Assembly: GCA_024742735.1 (NCBI GenBank)
Contig: JANSXV010000001.1
Span: forward strand, 1-64,000
DNA from: Alphaproteobacteria bacterium
GTDB taxonomy: Bacteria > Pseudomonadota > Alphaproteobacteria > Caulobacterales > Maricaulaceae
Direction: 5' to 3'
DNA: 64,000 nt
Every line of letters begins with the position of its first letter. The first letter of the stretch is position 1. Shown here in pieces: positions 53,561 to 61,989 of the stretch. A model generated the notes under the pieces. It did not search any database. It was not told the DNA's origin and saw only the letters and a program-made list of their open reading frames with translations. The position numbers and the translations under genes are program-made.

Positions 53561-54580
53561 ATGATCCGGCCCGAAGACCTTCTACGAGAGACCGAACGCG
53601 GCCTGTGGTGCCAGCCGGGCGGGTTCTTTATCGATCCCATGCGCCCGGCGGACCGGGCGGTCGTCACCCATGGCCATGCCGACCATGCGCGGGCCGGGCA
53701 CTCGAAAGTCGCCGCCACGCCGCAGACCCTGGCCATCATGGCCTCGCGCTATGGCGAAGACTTCGCTGAGAGCCGCCAGGCCATGGAATACGGCGAAGTC
53801 GTGCGCATGGGTGAGGTGGATGTCAGCTTCCACCCGGCGGGCCACGTGCTGGGCAGCGCCCAGGCAAGGCTGGAATGGAGGGGGCTCGTGATCACCGTGT
53901 CCGGCGACTACAAGCGCCGCCGCGATCCCACCTGTACGCCGTTCGAGATTGTTCCGAGCCACATCTATGTCAGCGAGGCCACGTTCGGCTTGCCGGTCTT
54001 CCGCCATCCCGACGACACGGGCGAGATCGCCAAGCTGCTGGCCAGCCTGAACCGCTTTCCCGAGCGCGCCCATCTGGTCGGCGCCTACGCCCTGGGTAAG
54101 GCGCAGCGGATCATCTGTCTGCTGCGCGAGGCGGGCTATCACGATCCGATCTATATCCACGGTGCGCTGAAACAGCTGTGCGCGCTCTATGAGGATCACG
54201 GCGTTCAGCTGGGCGAGCTCCGAAACGCCACGCTCAAGGATGAGGACGGCAAGAAGGCCGATTTCGCCGGCAAGATCATCATCGGTCCGCCCTCGAGTTT
54301 CCAGACCAGCTGGGCGCGGCGCTTTCCCGATCCGGTCACGGCCTTTGCATCGGGGTGGATGCAGGTGAGAGCCAGGGCCCGCCAGCGCGGCGTCGAACTG
54401 CCGTTGATCCTGTCCGACCACGCGGACTGGGACGAGCTGACCGACACGGTGCGCGAAAGCGCGCGTGAAGAGCTCTGGATCACCCATGGCCGCGAGGACG
54501 CGCTGGCCCGCTGGGCGCAGCTCGAAGGCCTGAAGGCGCGGCCCTTGTCGCTGGTCGGCTATGAGGACGAGGGCGAATAG
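53561..54580 (+). CDS. Ligase-associated DNA damage response exonuclease
   Basis: Metallo-beta-lactamase/beta-CASP fold nuclease of 339 residues, from the group that accompanies a dedicated ATP-dependent DNA ligase. Metal ligands are in VVTHGHADHARAG (35-47), FHPAGHVLGSAQ, VSGDYKRRRDPTC and the C-terminal LSDHADWDEL; ITHGRED lies near the end. The ATG at 53561 is used instead of a TTG three codons before it. No clear ribosome binding site is seen. The matching helicase is on the other strand 3.3 kb upstream; the ligase and phosphoesterase of the group are not in the window. Confidence 0.92.
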   Translation: MIRPEDLLRETERGLWCQPGGFFIDPMRPADRAVVTHGHADHARAGHSKVAATPQTLAIMASRYGEDFAESRQAMEYGEVVRMGEVDVSFHPAGHVLGSAQARLEWRGLVITVSGDYKRRRDPTCTPFEIVPSHIYVSEATFGLPVFRHPDDTGEIAKLLASLNRFPERAHLVGAYALGKAQRIICLLREAGYHDPIYIHGALKQLCALYEDHGVQLGELRNATLKDEDGKKADFAGKIIIGPPSSFQTSWARRFPDPVTAFASGWMQVRARARQRGVELPLILSDHADWDELTDTVRESAREELWITHGREDALARWAQLEGLKARPLSLVGYEDEGE

Positions 54581-54624
54581 CCCGGCTTGCGCCGGCGCGC
54601 GCCCGCGCGTAAGCCCTTGCGCCC

Positions 54625-55602
54625 ATGGATGCGCTGTCGCTTGCAATTACGAATCTGACCTCGCCGGCCTTCCTGTTCTTCGCGCTCGGCGTGGGGGCGG
54701 GGCTGGCCCGGTCGGATCTGGAAATCCCTCAGGCCGTGGCCAAGGGCCTTGCGCTCTATCTGATGCTCGCCATCGGCTTCAAGGGCGGTGTGGAAGTCAG
54801 CAAGGTGGGCCTGACGCCCGACCTGTTGCTGGCCGCCGGCGCGGGCGTGCTCTTGTCTTTCTCCATGCCGCTCATCGCCTATGGGCTATTGCGGGCCTTT
54901 ACAAAGCTGGATCAGGTCACGGCGGCGGCCGCAGCGGCGCACTACGGGTCGATCTCGGTTGTCACCTTCGTGGCTGGCTCGGAATTCCTCACCGCGTCAG
55001 GGCTGGTTTATTCCGGCCACATGATCGCGGTTCTGGCCTTGATGGAGACACCGGCGATCCTGACCGGGCTCCTGCTGGCCGGGCGCAGCGCTGGGCAGGC
55101 CGATGCGCGCGAACGCGGCGAGCTGCTTCGAGAGGTGGCGCTGAACGGCTCGGTGGTGCTGCTCATCGGCGCCTTCGCCATCGGATGGATTTCCGGCGAG
55201 CCTGGCATGGAGAAGCTCTATCCCTTCGTGGACGAGCTGTTCCAGGGCGTGCTTGTCCTGTTCCTGCTGGACATGGGCCTGGTCGCGGCCCGCCGCATGG
55301 GCGGGGCGAAACGCCTGGGCGTGAACGGCGTGATCTTCGGCGTCGTCATGCCGCCCATCGGCGCAGCTTGCGCCCTGCTGATCGCGCTGGTGATCGGCAT
55401 GAGCGCAGCCGACGCGGCGGCGCTCATGATCCTGGGCGCCTCGGCGAGCTATATCGCGGTGCCGGCGGCCATGCGCATCGCCTTGCCGAAGGCGGATCCC
55501 AGCGTCTATCTCACCTTGTCGCTGGCGATCACCTTCCCGTTCAATCTCGCCATCGGCATTCCGCTCTACGCATTCCTCGCCCGTTCCGTCATCGGAGGCT
55601 GA
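54625..55602 (+). CDS. sbtA: SbtA-family sodium-dependent bicarbonate transporter
   Basis: A 325-residue permease of the SbtA family, known in cyanobacteria as a Na+/HCO3- symporter. About ten membrane helices form two inverted halves. The first starts FLFFALGVGAGLARSDLEIPQAVAKGLALYL and both halves contain family stretches such as IGFKGGVEVSKVG, HYGSISVVTFVAGSEFL and GASASYIAVPAAMRIALP. It is 50 residues shorter than cyanobacterial SbtA. It is followed after one base by an SbtB-like PII gene, so the regulator is coupled. Bicarbonate transport is inferred from the family. Confidence 0.9.
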   Translation: MDALSLAITNLTSPAFLFFALGVGAGLARSDLEIPQAVAKGLALYLMLAIGFKGGVEVSKVGLTPDLLLAAGAGVLLSFSMPLIAYGLLRAFTKLDQVTAAAAAAHYGSISVVTFVAGSEFLTASGLVYSGHMIAVLALMETPAILTGLLLAGRSAGQADARERGELLREVALNGSVVLLIGAFAIGWISGEPGMEKLYPFVDELFQGVLVLFLLDMGLVAARRMGGAKRLGVNGVIFGVVMPPIGAACALLIALVIGMSAADAAALMILGASASYIAVPAAMRIALPKADPSVYLTLSLAITFPFNLAIGIPLYAFLARSVIGG

Positions 55603-55603
55603 C

Positions 55604-55912
55604 ATGCCCCGCACCAAGGCCAAGAAGATCATAGCCATCGTCGAGGCGCCGCACTTGAAGCGGCTGATCGAGCTCTTGCGAGCGTGCGGCGTGACCGGTT
55701 TCACTGTGATCGAGGGGCGCGAGGGCTCCGGCCTGACCGGCGACTGGACCAGCGCCGATCTGCTGGACGCCGCCGAGATGAAGGTCGTCCACTCGGTGAT
55801 GAAGCCGGACACGGCTGACAAGGTGTTCGAGCGCGCCGATCCGTTCTTCAAGCGCTATCCCGGCATCATTTACGGCTATGATGTGGAAGTGCTGCGTGGC
55901 GAGCGCTTCTGA
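55604..55912 (+). CDS. sbtB: SbtB-like PII signalling protein
   Basis: A 102-residue PII-fold protein that should bind adenine nucleotides (or cAMP, as in cyanobacterial SbtB) and control SbtA. The PII layout is visible: the beta strand KKIIAIVEAPHLKRLIELL, the fold's GVTGFTVIEGREGSG, a T-loop-like segment GLTGDWTSADLLDAAEMK and a final strand IIYGYDVEVL. The redox-sensitive CGPxGC tail of many cyanobacterial SbtB proteins is missing. The ATG has a GGAGG site. A good terminator follows 38 bp after its stop codon. Confidence 0.87.
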   Translation: MPRTKAKKIIAIVEAPHLKRLIELLRACGVTGFTVIEGREGSGLTGDWTSADLLDAAEMKVVHSVMKPDTADKVFERADPFFKRYPGIIYGYDVEVLRGERF

Positions 55913-55949
55913 GGGCGGTCTCAAAGACCGCAACGCCGGCAAGGTGAAG

Positions 55950-55975
55950 AAACCGGGCGGATTCGCTCCGGTTTT
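55950..55975 (+). terminator. Intrinsic terminator after sbtAB
   Basis: AAACCGG-GCG (55950-55959) pairs with CGC-T-CCGGTTT (55964-55974) with a single bulged T and a GATT loop, ending in TTTT. It closes the sbtAB unit before the antiporter operon. A second perfect hairpin, GCGGTCT-CAA-AGACCGC, lies just before it at 55915-55931, immediately after the sbtB stop. Confidence 0.7.
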
Positions 55976-56060
55976 GCTGGAAATGACAGATCGGGTTTCC
56001 TAGAACCCCGCCATATCGCCGCAGTCCGGAGTCAGGGCGCGGCGCGGCAAGGAGCGCATT

Positions 56061-56561
56061 GTGGGCCGACGGCTCGTATACGGCTTTGTTCTGACGGTGG
56101 TGCTGGCCGTGCTTTGGCTGGCGCTGTCTGGCATGTGGTCGAACCTTCTGATCACCGCGCTGGGCGCGGCGTCCGTGGCGGTGTCGGTCTACATGACCAT
56201 CCGCATGGGCGTGCTGGACGGGGAAAGCGTGCCGTTCGCGAACCTGATTCGGTTCGGCCGCTACTGGGGCTGGCTCGGCGGCGAGATCTTCAAGGCCAAT
56301 ATCGCCGTGGTTCGCCTGGCGCTCGCGCCCAACCTGAACATCAAGCCCGTCCTCACCCGCGTGGCCGCCGACCATGGCAGCGACCTGGCGCGCACTACCT
56401 TCGCCAACTCCATCACGCTGACGCCGGGCACGGTGACCGTGGAGGTGGAGCCCAACGGCTTCCTTGTTCACGCCCTGGATGAAAGCTTCGCCGACCAGGA
56501 GGCCTTCCGCGACATGGAGCGGCGCGCGGTCAGGGCTTCGGACGGGGAGGCGCCGGCATGA
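56061..56561 (+). CDS. mnhE: Mrp-type antiporter subunit E
   Basis: A 166-residue MnhE/MrpE subunit of the multisubunit Na+/H+ antiporter (also called MbhA). Two N-terminal helices are followed by a soluble C-terminal part with the family segment FANSITLTPGTVTVEVE and a conserved HALDESFAD stretch. The GTG start has an AAGGAG site. Its stop overlaps the start of subunit F (ATGA), opening a chain of overlapping genes that continues to 63.7 kb. Confidence 0.93.
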   Translation: MGRRLVYGFVLTVVLAVLWLALSGMWSNLLITALGAASVAVSVYMTIRMGVLDGESVPFANLIRFGRYWGWLGGEIFKANIAVVRLALAPNLNIKPVLTRVAADHGSDLARTTFANSITLTPGTVTVEVEPNGFLVHALDESFADQEAFRDMERRAVRASDGEAPA

Positions 56562-56881
56562 TCATGAGCGCAGTCGATTTCGCCGTGGGCGCCATTCTGG
56601 CGTTCGCCATGGTGATCATCCTGATCCGCCTGTTCGCCGGCCCGACGCTTTATGACCGGGTGCTGGCGGTGAACGCCTTCGGCACAAAGACCGTGCTGTT
56701 CCTCGTCGTGTTCGCCCTGATGGTGGACGAGCCGGCGGCCATCGATATCGCGCTGCTCTATGCGCTGATCAACTTCATCGCAACGATCGCGATTCTGAAA
56801 TTCTTCCGCTACCGCTCGCTGGAGGTGGCCCTGTCGGCCATGGCGCTGCGCAAGGCGCTGGACCGGGAGGATGAGGAATGA
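56558..56881 (+). CDS. mnhF: Mrp-type antiporter subunit F
   Basis: A 107-residue MnhF/MrpF subunit with three membrane helices (about 5-27, 38-58, 63-82). The core stretch RLFAGPTLYDRVLAVNAFGTK is highly typical of this family. It overlaps subunit E and subunit G by four bases each. A full Mrp antiporter needs all seven subunit types, and E, F and G are present in the same order as in archaeal Mbh clusters. Confidence 0.93.
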   Translation: MIMSAVDFAVGAILAFAMVIILIRLFAGPTLYDRVLAVNAFGTKTVLFLVVFALMVDEPAAIDIALLYALINFIATIAILKFFRYRSLEVALSAMALRKALDREDEE

Positions 56882-57240
56882 GTCCGTCGCTCCTGATTGA
56901 GTACGGCCTTGATGCGGTCTCGGCGGTGCTGATGATCACCGGCGCGGTGTTCGTGCTGGCCGGCGCCATCGGCATGATGCGCCTGCCCGACTTCTACACC
57001 CGCATGCATGCGGCCGGGGTGACCGACACGCTGGGCGCGGAGCTGATCGTGATCGGTCTGATGTTCCAGTCCGGATGGTCGCTGGTCACGGTCAAGCTGG
57101 CGCTGCTGGGCCTGTTCGTGTTTCTCACCAGCCCCACGGCCACCCACGCCACGGCCAACGCCGCCTACAAGGCCGGGCTGAAGCCGCTGCTCACACGCTT
57201 CCGTCCCGGCGGCGACGACCAGAACGGGAGTCCTCTGTGA
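56878..57240 (+). CDS. mnhG: Mrp-type antiporter subunit G
   Basis: A 120-residue MnhG/MrpG subunit with three membrane helices. Family marks are MITGAVFVLAGAIGMMRLPDFYTRMHAAG, here with the conserved LPDFYTRMH, then TDTLGAELIVIGLM and the closing SPTATHATANAAYKAG. It overlaps subunit F by four bases, and its stop codon overlaps the start of the next gene by one base. Confidence 0.93.
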   Translation: MSPSLLIEYGLDAVSAVLMITGAVFVLAGAIGMMRLPDFYTRMHAAGVTDTLGAELIVIGLMFQSGWSLVTVKLALLGLFVFLTSPTATHATANAAYKAGLKPLLTRFRPGGDDQNGSPL

Positions 57241-57797
57241 TGGTCGATTTCACGCAAGTCTTCGACTACGTGCTCATGGCCATGCTTCTGGCCATCGGCG
57301 TGGCGGTCATCCGCCTGAAGAACCTGTTCGCCATCGTCATGCTCACCGGGGTGTACTCGCTCCTGTCGGCGGCCTGGTTCGTCTCGCTCGACGCGCTGGA
57401 CGTGGGCTTCACCGAAGCGGCCGTGGGCGCGGGCGTGTCGACCGTGCTGTTGCTGGCCGCCATGCTTCTGACCGCGCGCGACTGCGATCATGTCGGCGCG
57501 GCGCGCCACTGGGCCGCCCTTGCGGTGACGGTCGCGGCCGGCGCCGCGCTGTTCTACGCCCTGCCGGACATGCCGATCTACGGCTCAGGCGACACCCCGG
57601 CCAATTCCGGCGTGGGCATGGACTACATGATGCGCACCGGGGAAGAGCTGTTCATCCCCAACGTGGTCACCGCCGTGCTGGGCTCCTACCGGGGCTTCGA
57701 CACCATGGGCGAGGTGTTCGTGGTGTTCGCCGCCGGCGTCGGCGTGGCGCTGCTGATGGGCCTGGGCGGTGGCAAGCGGGACGAGGAGGACGTCTGA
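57240..57797 (+). CDS. MrpA C-terminal-like subunit (MbhD/MbhE type, DUF4040)
   Basis: A 185-residue membrane protein equivalent to the C-terminal third of the large MrpA subunit, or to archaeal MbhD plus MbhE. The first half has FAIVMLTGVYSLLSAAWFVSLDALDVGFTEAAVGAG, the MbhD (DUF4040) signature with its helix-breaking glycine, broken here by normal variation; the second half has NVVTAVLGSYRGFDTMGEV, typical of MbhE/MrpA-end. In a classical Mrp operon these belong to one large MrpA; here they form a separate gene. It overlaps subunit G by one base. Confidence 0.88.
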   Translation: MVDFTQVFDYVLMAMLLAIGVAVIRLKNLFAIVMLTGVYSLLSAAWFVSLDALDVGFTEAAVGAGVSTVLLLAAMLLTARDCDHVGAARHWAALAVTVAAGAALFYALPDMPIYGSGDTPANSGVGMDYMMRTGEELFIPNVVTAVLGSYRGFDTMGEVFVVFAAGVGVALLMGLGGGKRDEEDV

Positions 57798-57798
57798 C

Positions 57799-58242
57799 AT
57801 GGGCGCACACCTGATCCTGCGCGTCGTCGCCAAGCTGCTGATCCCGCTGATCTTCATCTTCGGCTTCTATGTGCATTTCCACGCCAAGTACGCGCCTGGC
57901 GGGGCCTTCCAGGCCGGCGTGATCCTGGCCGCTGCGGTGATCGTCTACGGCCTGATTTACGGCATGGACGCCGCGCGCAAGGCCGTGCCGCCCTGGGCGG
58001 CGCGCGTGGGCATGGCGCTGGGCGCCTTTATCTTCGCCGCCGTCGGCTTCGTCTCCCTGATCTTCGGCGAGAATTTCCTTGATTACGACGTGCTGCATCC
58101 GGACGTGGAGCATGCGCGCGGCCAGTATCTGGGCATCATCCTGGTGGAGATCGGCGTGCTCCTGACCGTGACCACGGTGATCATCGCCATCTTCTACGCC
58201 TTCGCAGGCCGCTCGCCTGAAATCACCGAAGAGGAGTGGTGA
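57799..58242 (+). CDS. mnhB: Mrp-type antiporter subunit B
   Basis: A 147-residue MnhB/MrpB subunit with four membrane helices. HAKYAPGGAFQAGVILAAAV contains the conserved PGGGF-like loop of this family (here PGGAF), and VEIGVLLTVTTVIIAIFYAF closes it. The ATG at 57799 follows a GAGGAGG-like stretch and lies one base after the stop of the previous gene. Subunit C starts three bases after its stop codon. Confidence 0.92.
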   Translation: MGAHLILRVVAKLLIPLIFIFGFYVHFHAKYAPGGAFQAGVILAAAVIVYGLIYGMDAARKAVPPWAARVGMALGAFIFAAVGFVSLIFGENFLDYDVLHPDVEHARGQYLGIILVEIGVLLTVTTVIIAIFYAFAGRSPEITEEEW

Positions 58243-58244
58243 GC

Positions 58245-58649
58245 ATGATCGAGATGCTCGGCGAACGCTTCACCTATGCGGTGATCATCATCCTGATGAT
58301 GGTCGGCCTGTATGCGCTGATCGCGACCGGCAACCTGGTCAAGCGCATGGTGGGGCTGACGATTTTCCAGACCTCGGTGTTCCTGCTCTACATCTCCATG
58401 GGCAAGGTGTTCGGCGGCGCGCCGCCCATCCTTCCCTATTACGAGATTAAGAATGACAGCCTTGATCCGACGGCGCTGTATTCCAACCCGCTGCCCCACG
58501 TCCTGATCCTGACGGCCATCGTCGTGGGCGTGGCCACGCTCGCCATGGGGCTGGCGCTGGTGGTGCGCATCCGCGAGGCCTACGGCACGATCGAGGATGA
58601 CGACATCGCCGAGGCTGACTACTCGCTCGAACTGGAAAAGGGCGTGTAG
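58245..58649 (+). CDS. mnhC: Mrp-type antiporter subunit C (NuoK-like)
   Basis: A 134-residue MnhC/MrpC subunit, the NuoK counterpart. Three helices are visible, with the family stretch LIATGNLVKRMVGLTIFQTSVFLLYI and the C-terminal LPHVLILTAIVVGVATLAMGLALVVRI, the typical NuoK/MrpC ending. The ATG at 58245 has a GAGGAG site eight bases upstream and is preferred over GTG codons at 58236 and 58239. Confidence 0.92.
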   Translation: MIEMLGERFTYAVIIILMMVGLYALIATGNLVKRMVGLTIFQTSVFLLYISMGKVFGGAPPILPYYEIKNDSLDPTALYSNPLPHVLILTAIVVGVATLAMGLALVVRIREAYGTIEDDDIAEADYSLELEKGV

Positions 58650-58652
58650 GCT

Positions 58653-60188
58653 GTGAGCGATCCGATCCTGCTTCCTGCGGCTCTGGCCGCCCATGCCCCT
58701 GCACTGCTTGTTGCGGTTCCGTTGATCCTGTCGACGGTGGCCGCCGCGCAACCCTCAGGCCGCTTTGCCTGGGCGCTGGCCTTCATCTCGGCGGCCGTGG
58801 CGTTCTTCTGCGCCATCGAGCTGTTCGCCGCGACGCGCGGGGAGTATGCCATCGTCTCGTACGCCATGGGCGGCTGGGAGCCGCCCTTCGGTATCGAGTT
58901 CCGCATTGACGGGCTGAACGCGGCGCTCTTGCTGCTGCTGTCTGCGACGGCGCTGGTGACGCTGGTTTTCGGCTTCTCCACGGTCGAGGACGAGGTCGAT
59001 CCCGACAAGCGCTCGCTGTTCTATTCCGCCTTCATGCTGTGCTTCTCCGGCCTATCCGGCGTGGCGATCACAGGGGACGCGTTCAACCTGTTCGTTTTCC
59101 TGGAGATCAGCTCCATCGGCACCTACGCCATCATCGCCATGGGCTGGAGCAATGACCGGCGCGCGCTGACCGCCTCGTTCAACTATCTGGTCATGGGCAC
59201 GATCGGGGCGACCTTCTTCGTCATCGGCATCGGCTTTCTGTATATGGCCACCGGCACGCTCAACATGGCCGACATGGCCGCACGCATCGCCGAGCTGCCA
59301 GGCAACCGGGTGGTGGAAGTCGGCTTCGCCTTCATTCTGGTGGGGATCGGTCTGAAGGCGGCTTTGTTCCCGCTGCATCTCTGGCTGCCCAACGCCTACG
59401 CTTTCGCGCCGAGCTTCGTGACGACCTTCCTCGCCGCCACGGCGACCAAGGTCGCCTTCTACGTGATCATCCGGTTCAGCTTCGACGTCTTCGCCATCGA
59501 TTCCGGTTTCGTGCAGAACGCGCTGACCTATGTGGTCACGCCGCTGGCCATCGCAGGCATGATCATCGCCTCGGCCCAGGCCCTGTTCCAGGCCGATGCG
59601 CGCCGTTTGCTCGCCTACTCGTCGGTGGCCCAGGTCGGCTACATGCTGCTGGGTCTCGGCATCGCCACGGCGGCGGGCGTGACGGCGGGCGCGCTGCACC
59701 TTCTCAATCACGCCCTCATGAAGGGCGCGCTGTTCATGGCGCTGGGCGCGTTCTTCTACAGCTATGGCGTGCGCCGGATCGATGATCTCAAAGGGCTGGG
59801 CCAGGCTATGCCGGCGGTCGGCGGCGCCTTCACCATCGGCGCGCTCAGCCTGATCGGCGTGCCGTTCACGGCGGGCTTCATCTCCAAATTCTATCTGATC
59901 CAGGCCGCGCTGCAGAATGGCTGGTGGTGGGCGGTCGTCGCGATCCTGGCGGCTTCGGTGCTGGCGGTGTTCTACTGCTACCGCATGCTCGTGGCGCTGT
60001 GGGTCAACCCCAAGCCGGAGCCGGAGCACCTGCCCAACGGCCATGTGCGCAAGGTCCCGCTGACCATCCTGGTTCCGCTCTACGTGTTTGCGCTGGCGAA
60101 CCTCTATTTCGGGATCAATTCTGAATTCATGGTCGACATGGCGCGCATCGCCGCCGAGGCCGCCATTAACGGGGGAGTGGGCCGGTGA
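58653..60188 (+). CDS. mnhD: Mrp-type antiporter subunit D
   Basis: A 511-residue proton-pumping antiporter subunit of the NuoM/N/MrpD fold with about 14 helices. The lysine-bearing helix FAFILVGIGLKAALFPLHLWLPNAYAFAP and the later LLNHALMKGALFMALGAF are the conserved ion-channel elements, and FLEISSIGTYA carries the glutamate of the first half-channel. The GTG start at 58653 is two bases after subunit C. It overlaps the next gene by four bases (GTGA). This is the true MrpD by position and sequence. Confidence 0.93.
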   Translation: MSDPILLPAALAAHAPALLVAVPLILSTVAAAQPSGRFAWALAFISAAVAFFCAIELFAATRGEYAIVSYAMGGWEPPFGIEFRIDGLNAALLLLLSATALVTLVFGFSTVEDEVDPDKRSLFYSAFMLCFSGLSGVAITGDAFNLFVFLEISSIGTYAIIAMGWSNDRRALTASFNYLVMGTIGATFFVIGIGFLYMATGTLNMADMAARIAELPGNRVVEVGFAFILVGIGLKAALFPLHLWLPNAYAFAPSFVTTFLAATATKVAFYVIIRFSFDVFAIDSGFVQNALTYVVTPLAIAGMIIASAQALFQADARRLLAYSSVAQVGYMLLGLGIATAAGVTAGALHLLNHALMKGALFMALGAFFYSYGVRRIDDLKGLGQAMPAVGGAFTIGALSLIGVPFTAGFISKFYLIQAALQNGWWWAVVAILAASVLAVFYCYRMLVALWVNPKPEPEHLPNGHVRKVPLTILVPLYVFALANLYFGINSEFMVDMARIAAEAAINGGVGR

Positions 60189-61657
60189 GCTGGACGCCTG
60201 AACTCGCCCTGGCGCTGACCCTGATCATCCCGTCGCTCGGCGGGGTGGGCGTGGCGCTGCTGGGCCGCTGGCCCAATCTGCGTGAAGCCGCGACGCTTCT
60301 CAGCGCGGTCGCTCTGGCGGTCGTGGTGGCCTATCTGGTGGAGGTCTCCGGCCAGCGTCCGGAGCTGACCCTGATCGAGTTCGCGCCCGGCCTCAGCCTG
60401 ACCTTCCATCTGGAACCGCTGGGCGCGGTCTTCGCCATGGTGGCCAGCGGTCTTTGGATCGTGAACTCGCTGTACTCCATCGCCTATATGCGCGGGAACG
60501 CCGAGACCAATCAGACCCGCTTCTATTTCTGCTTCACGATCTCCATCGCGGCGGCCATGGGCATCGCGCTGGCGGGCAATCTGCTGACGCTGTTCTTCTT
60601 TTACGAACTTCTGACCCTGTCGACCTTCCCGCTGGTCGCCCACAAGGGCGATGGGAAGGCGAAGAAGGGCGCGGCGATCTATCTCGGGGTCCTGCTTGCG
60701 ACCTCCATCGGCCTTCTCCTGCCCGCGATCTTCGCGACCTACGCCCTCACCGGCACGACGGATTTTGAAGCTGGCGGCATCCTGGCCGGAGCGGCAGGGC
60801 CGGTGGCCGGCTCGATCCTGCTGGTCATGTTCGCCTTCGGCATCGGCAAGGCCGCGCTCATGCCCACCCATCCCTGGCTTCCAAACGCCATGGTGGCGCC
60901 GACCCCGGTCTCCGCGCTGCTGCACGCCGTGGCGGTGGTTAAGGCGGGCGTGTTCACGATGCTGAAGGTGGTGATCTACACGTTCGGGCCAGACTACATG
61001 CAGACCCTTCCGGCCGCTGATGTTCTGGCCTGGATCGCCGGCGCCTCCATCGTCGTGGCTTCGGTCATCGCCATGACCAAGGACAATCTGAAAGCCCGGC
61101 TCGCCTTCTCCACGGTCAGCCAGCTGTCCTATGTGACGCTGGGCGCCATGCTGGCCAGCCCGGCGGCCCTGATGGGCGGAGCGCTTCAGATCGTCATGCA
61201 CGCCTACGGCAAGATCACGCTCTTCATGACCGCCGGCGGGATCTACACCGGGACCAAGAAGGGCGAGATCAGCCAGCTCGACGGGCTGGGCTGGTACATG
61301 CCGGTCACCTTCGCCGCCTTCGCCATCGGCGCGCTGTCCATCATCGGCGTACCGCCTTTCGGCGGGGTCTGGCCGAAAATCTTCCTCATGGACGGCTCGG
61401 CCGAGGCCGGCCAGCCTTGGCTGATCGCTTTCCTGATCGGCTCGACCCTTTTGAATATCGGCTACCTGCTGCCCATCGTGATCCGCGGATTCCTGAAGCC
61501 CAAGCCGGAGGTCAGCCCCATGAAGCCGGGCAAGCCGCCTGCGCTGGCCTTCGTGGCGCCGGCCTTCACCGCGATCATGACGATCGTGCTGTTCTTCGCG
61601 GTCGGGCCGATCATCGACTTCCTCCAGCCCGTCTTCACCACGGAGATGACGCCATGA
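60185..61657 (+). CDS. Second antiporter-like subunit, NuoL/MrpA-type core
   Basis: A 490-residue proton-channel subunit. Unlike the gene before it, it carries the NuoL/MrpA signature GIGKAALMPTHPWLPNAMVAPTPVSALLHAVAVVKAGVF (here described in parts: GKAALMPTHPWLPNAM, then APTPVSALLHAVAVVKAG). It therefore looks like the N-terminal core of MrpA encoded alone, with the MrpA C-terminal part encoded separately at 57240. The channel glutamate is in FFFYELLTLSTFP. It overlaps both neighbours by four bases. Confidence 0.88.
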   Translation: MSWTPELALALTLIIPSLGGVGVALLGRWPNLREAATLLSAVALAVVVAYLVEVSGQRPELTLIEFAPGLSLTFHLEPLGAVFAMVASGLWIVNSLYSIAYMRGNAETNQTRFYFCFTISIAAAMGIALAGNLLTLFFFYELLTLSTFPLVAHKGDGKAKKGAAIYLGVLLATSIGLLLPAIFATYALTGTTDFEAGGILAGAAGPVAGSILLVMFAFGIGKAALMPTHPWLPNAMVAPTPVSALLHAVAVVKAGVFTMLKVVIYTFGPDYMQTLPAADVLAWIAGASIVVASVIAMTKDNLKARLAFSTVSQLSYVTLGAMLASPAALMGGALQIVMHAYGKITLFMTAGGIYTGTKKGEISQLDGLGWYMPVTFAAFAIGALSIIGVPPFGGVWPKIFLMDGSAEAGQPWLIAFLIGSTLLNIGYLLPIVIRGFLKPKPEVSPMKPGKPPALAFVAPAFTAIMTIVLFFAVGPIIDFLQPVFTTEMTP

Positions 61658-61989
61658 CCGCGCCGCGCAAACCACACTCGGCGAGCGACGGCGTGCATCC
61701 TCTGGCGCGCCCCTTCCTGACGCTGTTTTCACCGCGCGCCGGCTTTTTCGCCGTGGTGGTCCTGGCGGTGCTGCTCGTGCTTGGCTTCGCCATTGAAGCC
61801 GCCGTGACTGGCGGGGAGGGGCTGTCGAAGTATCCGGAAGTCCTGGGCGGCTACGAAATCCTGCCCGCCGTCGCTTTGGCGGCGGCGATCCTGGTCTCCT
61901 GGGTCGTGCGCTGGGTGCTGGGCGCGTCTGCGAATTTTTATGAACGCGCCGCTGGCGATGTGATCAAGGAGGACGACGGCGATGCCTGA
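61654..61989 (+). CDS. Small membrane protein within the antiporter operon
   Basis: A 111-residue protein with two predicted membrane helices (about 32-52 and 73-92), a basic Pro/His-rich N-terminus (MTAPRKPHSASDGVHP) and an acidic C-terminus (KEDDGDA). It overlaps the gene before it by four bases and the gene after it by eight, so it is fully embedded in the operon. It matches none of the standard Mrp subunits A-G. It may be an extra subunit or assembly factor; that is inference from position only. Confidence 0.75.
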   Translation: MTAPRKPHSASDGVHPLARPFLTLFSPRAGFFAVVVLAVLLVLGFAIEAAVTGGEGLSKYPEVLGGYEILPAVALAAAILVSWVVRWVLGASANFYERAAGDVIKEDDGDA

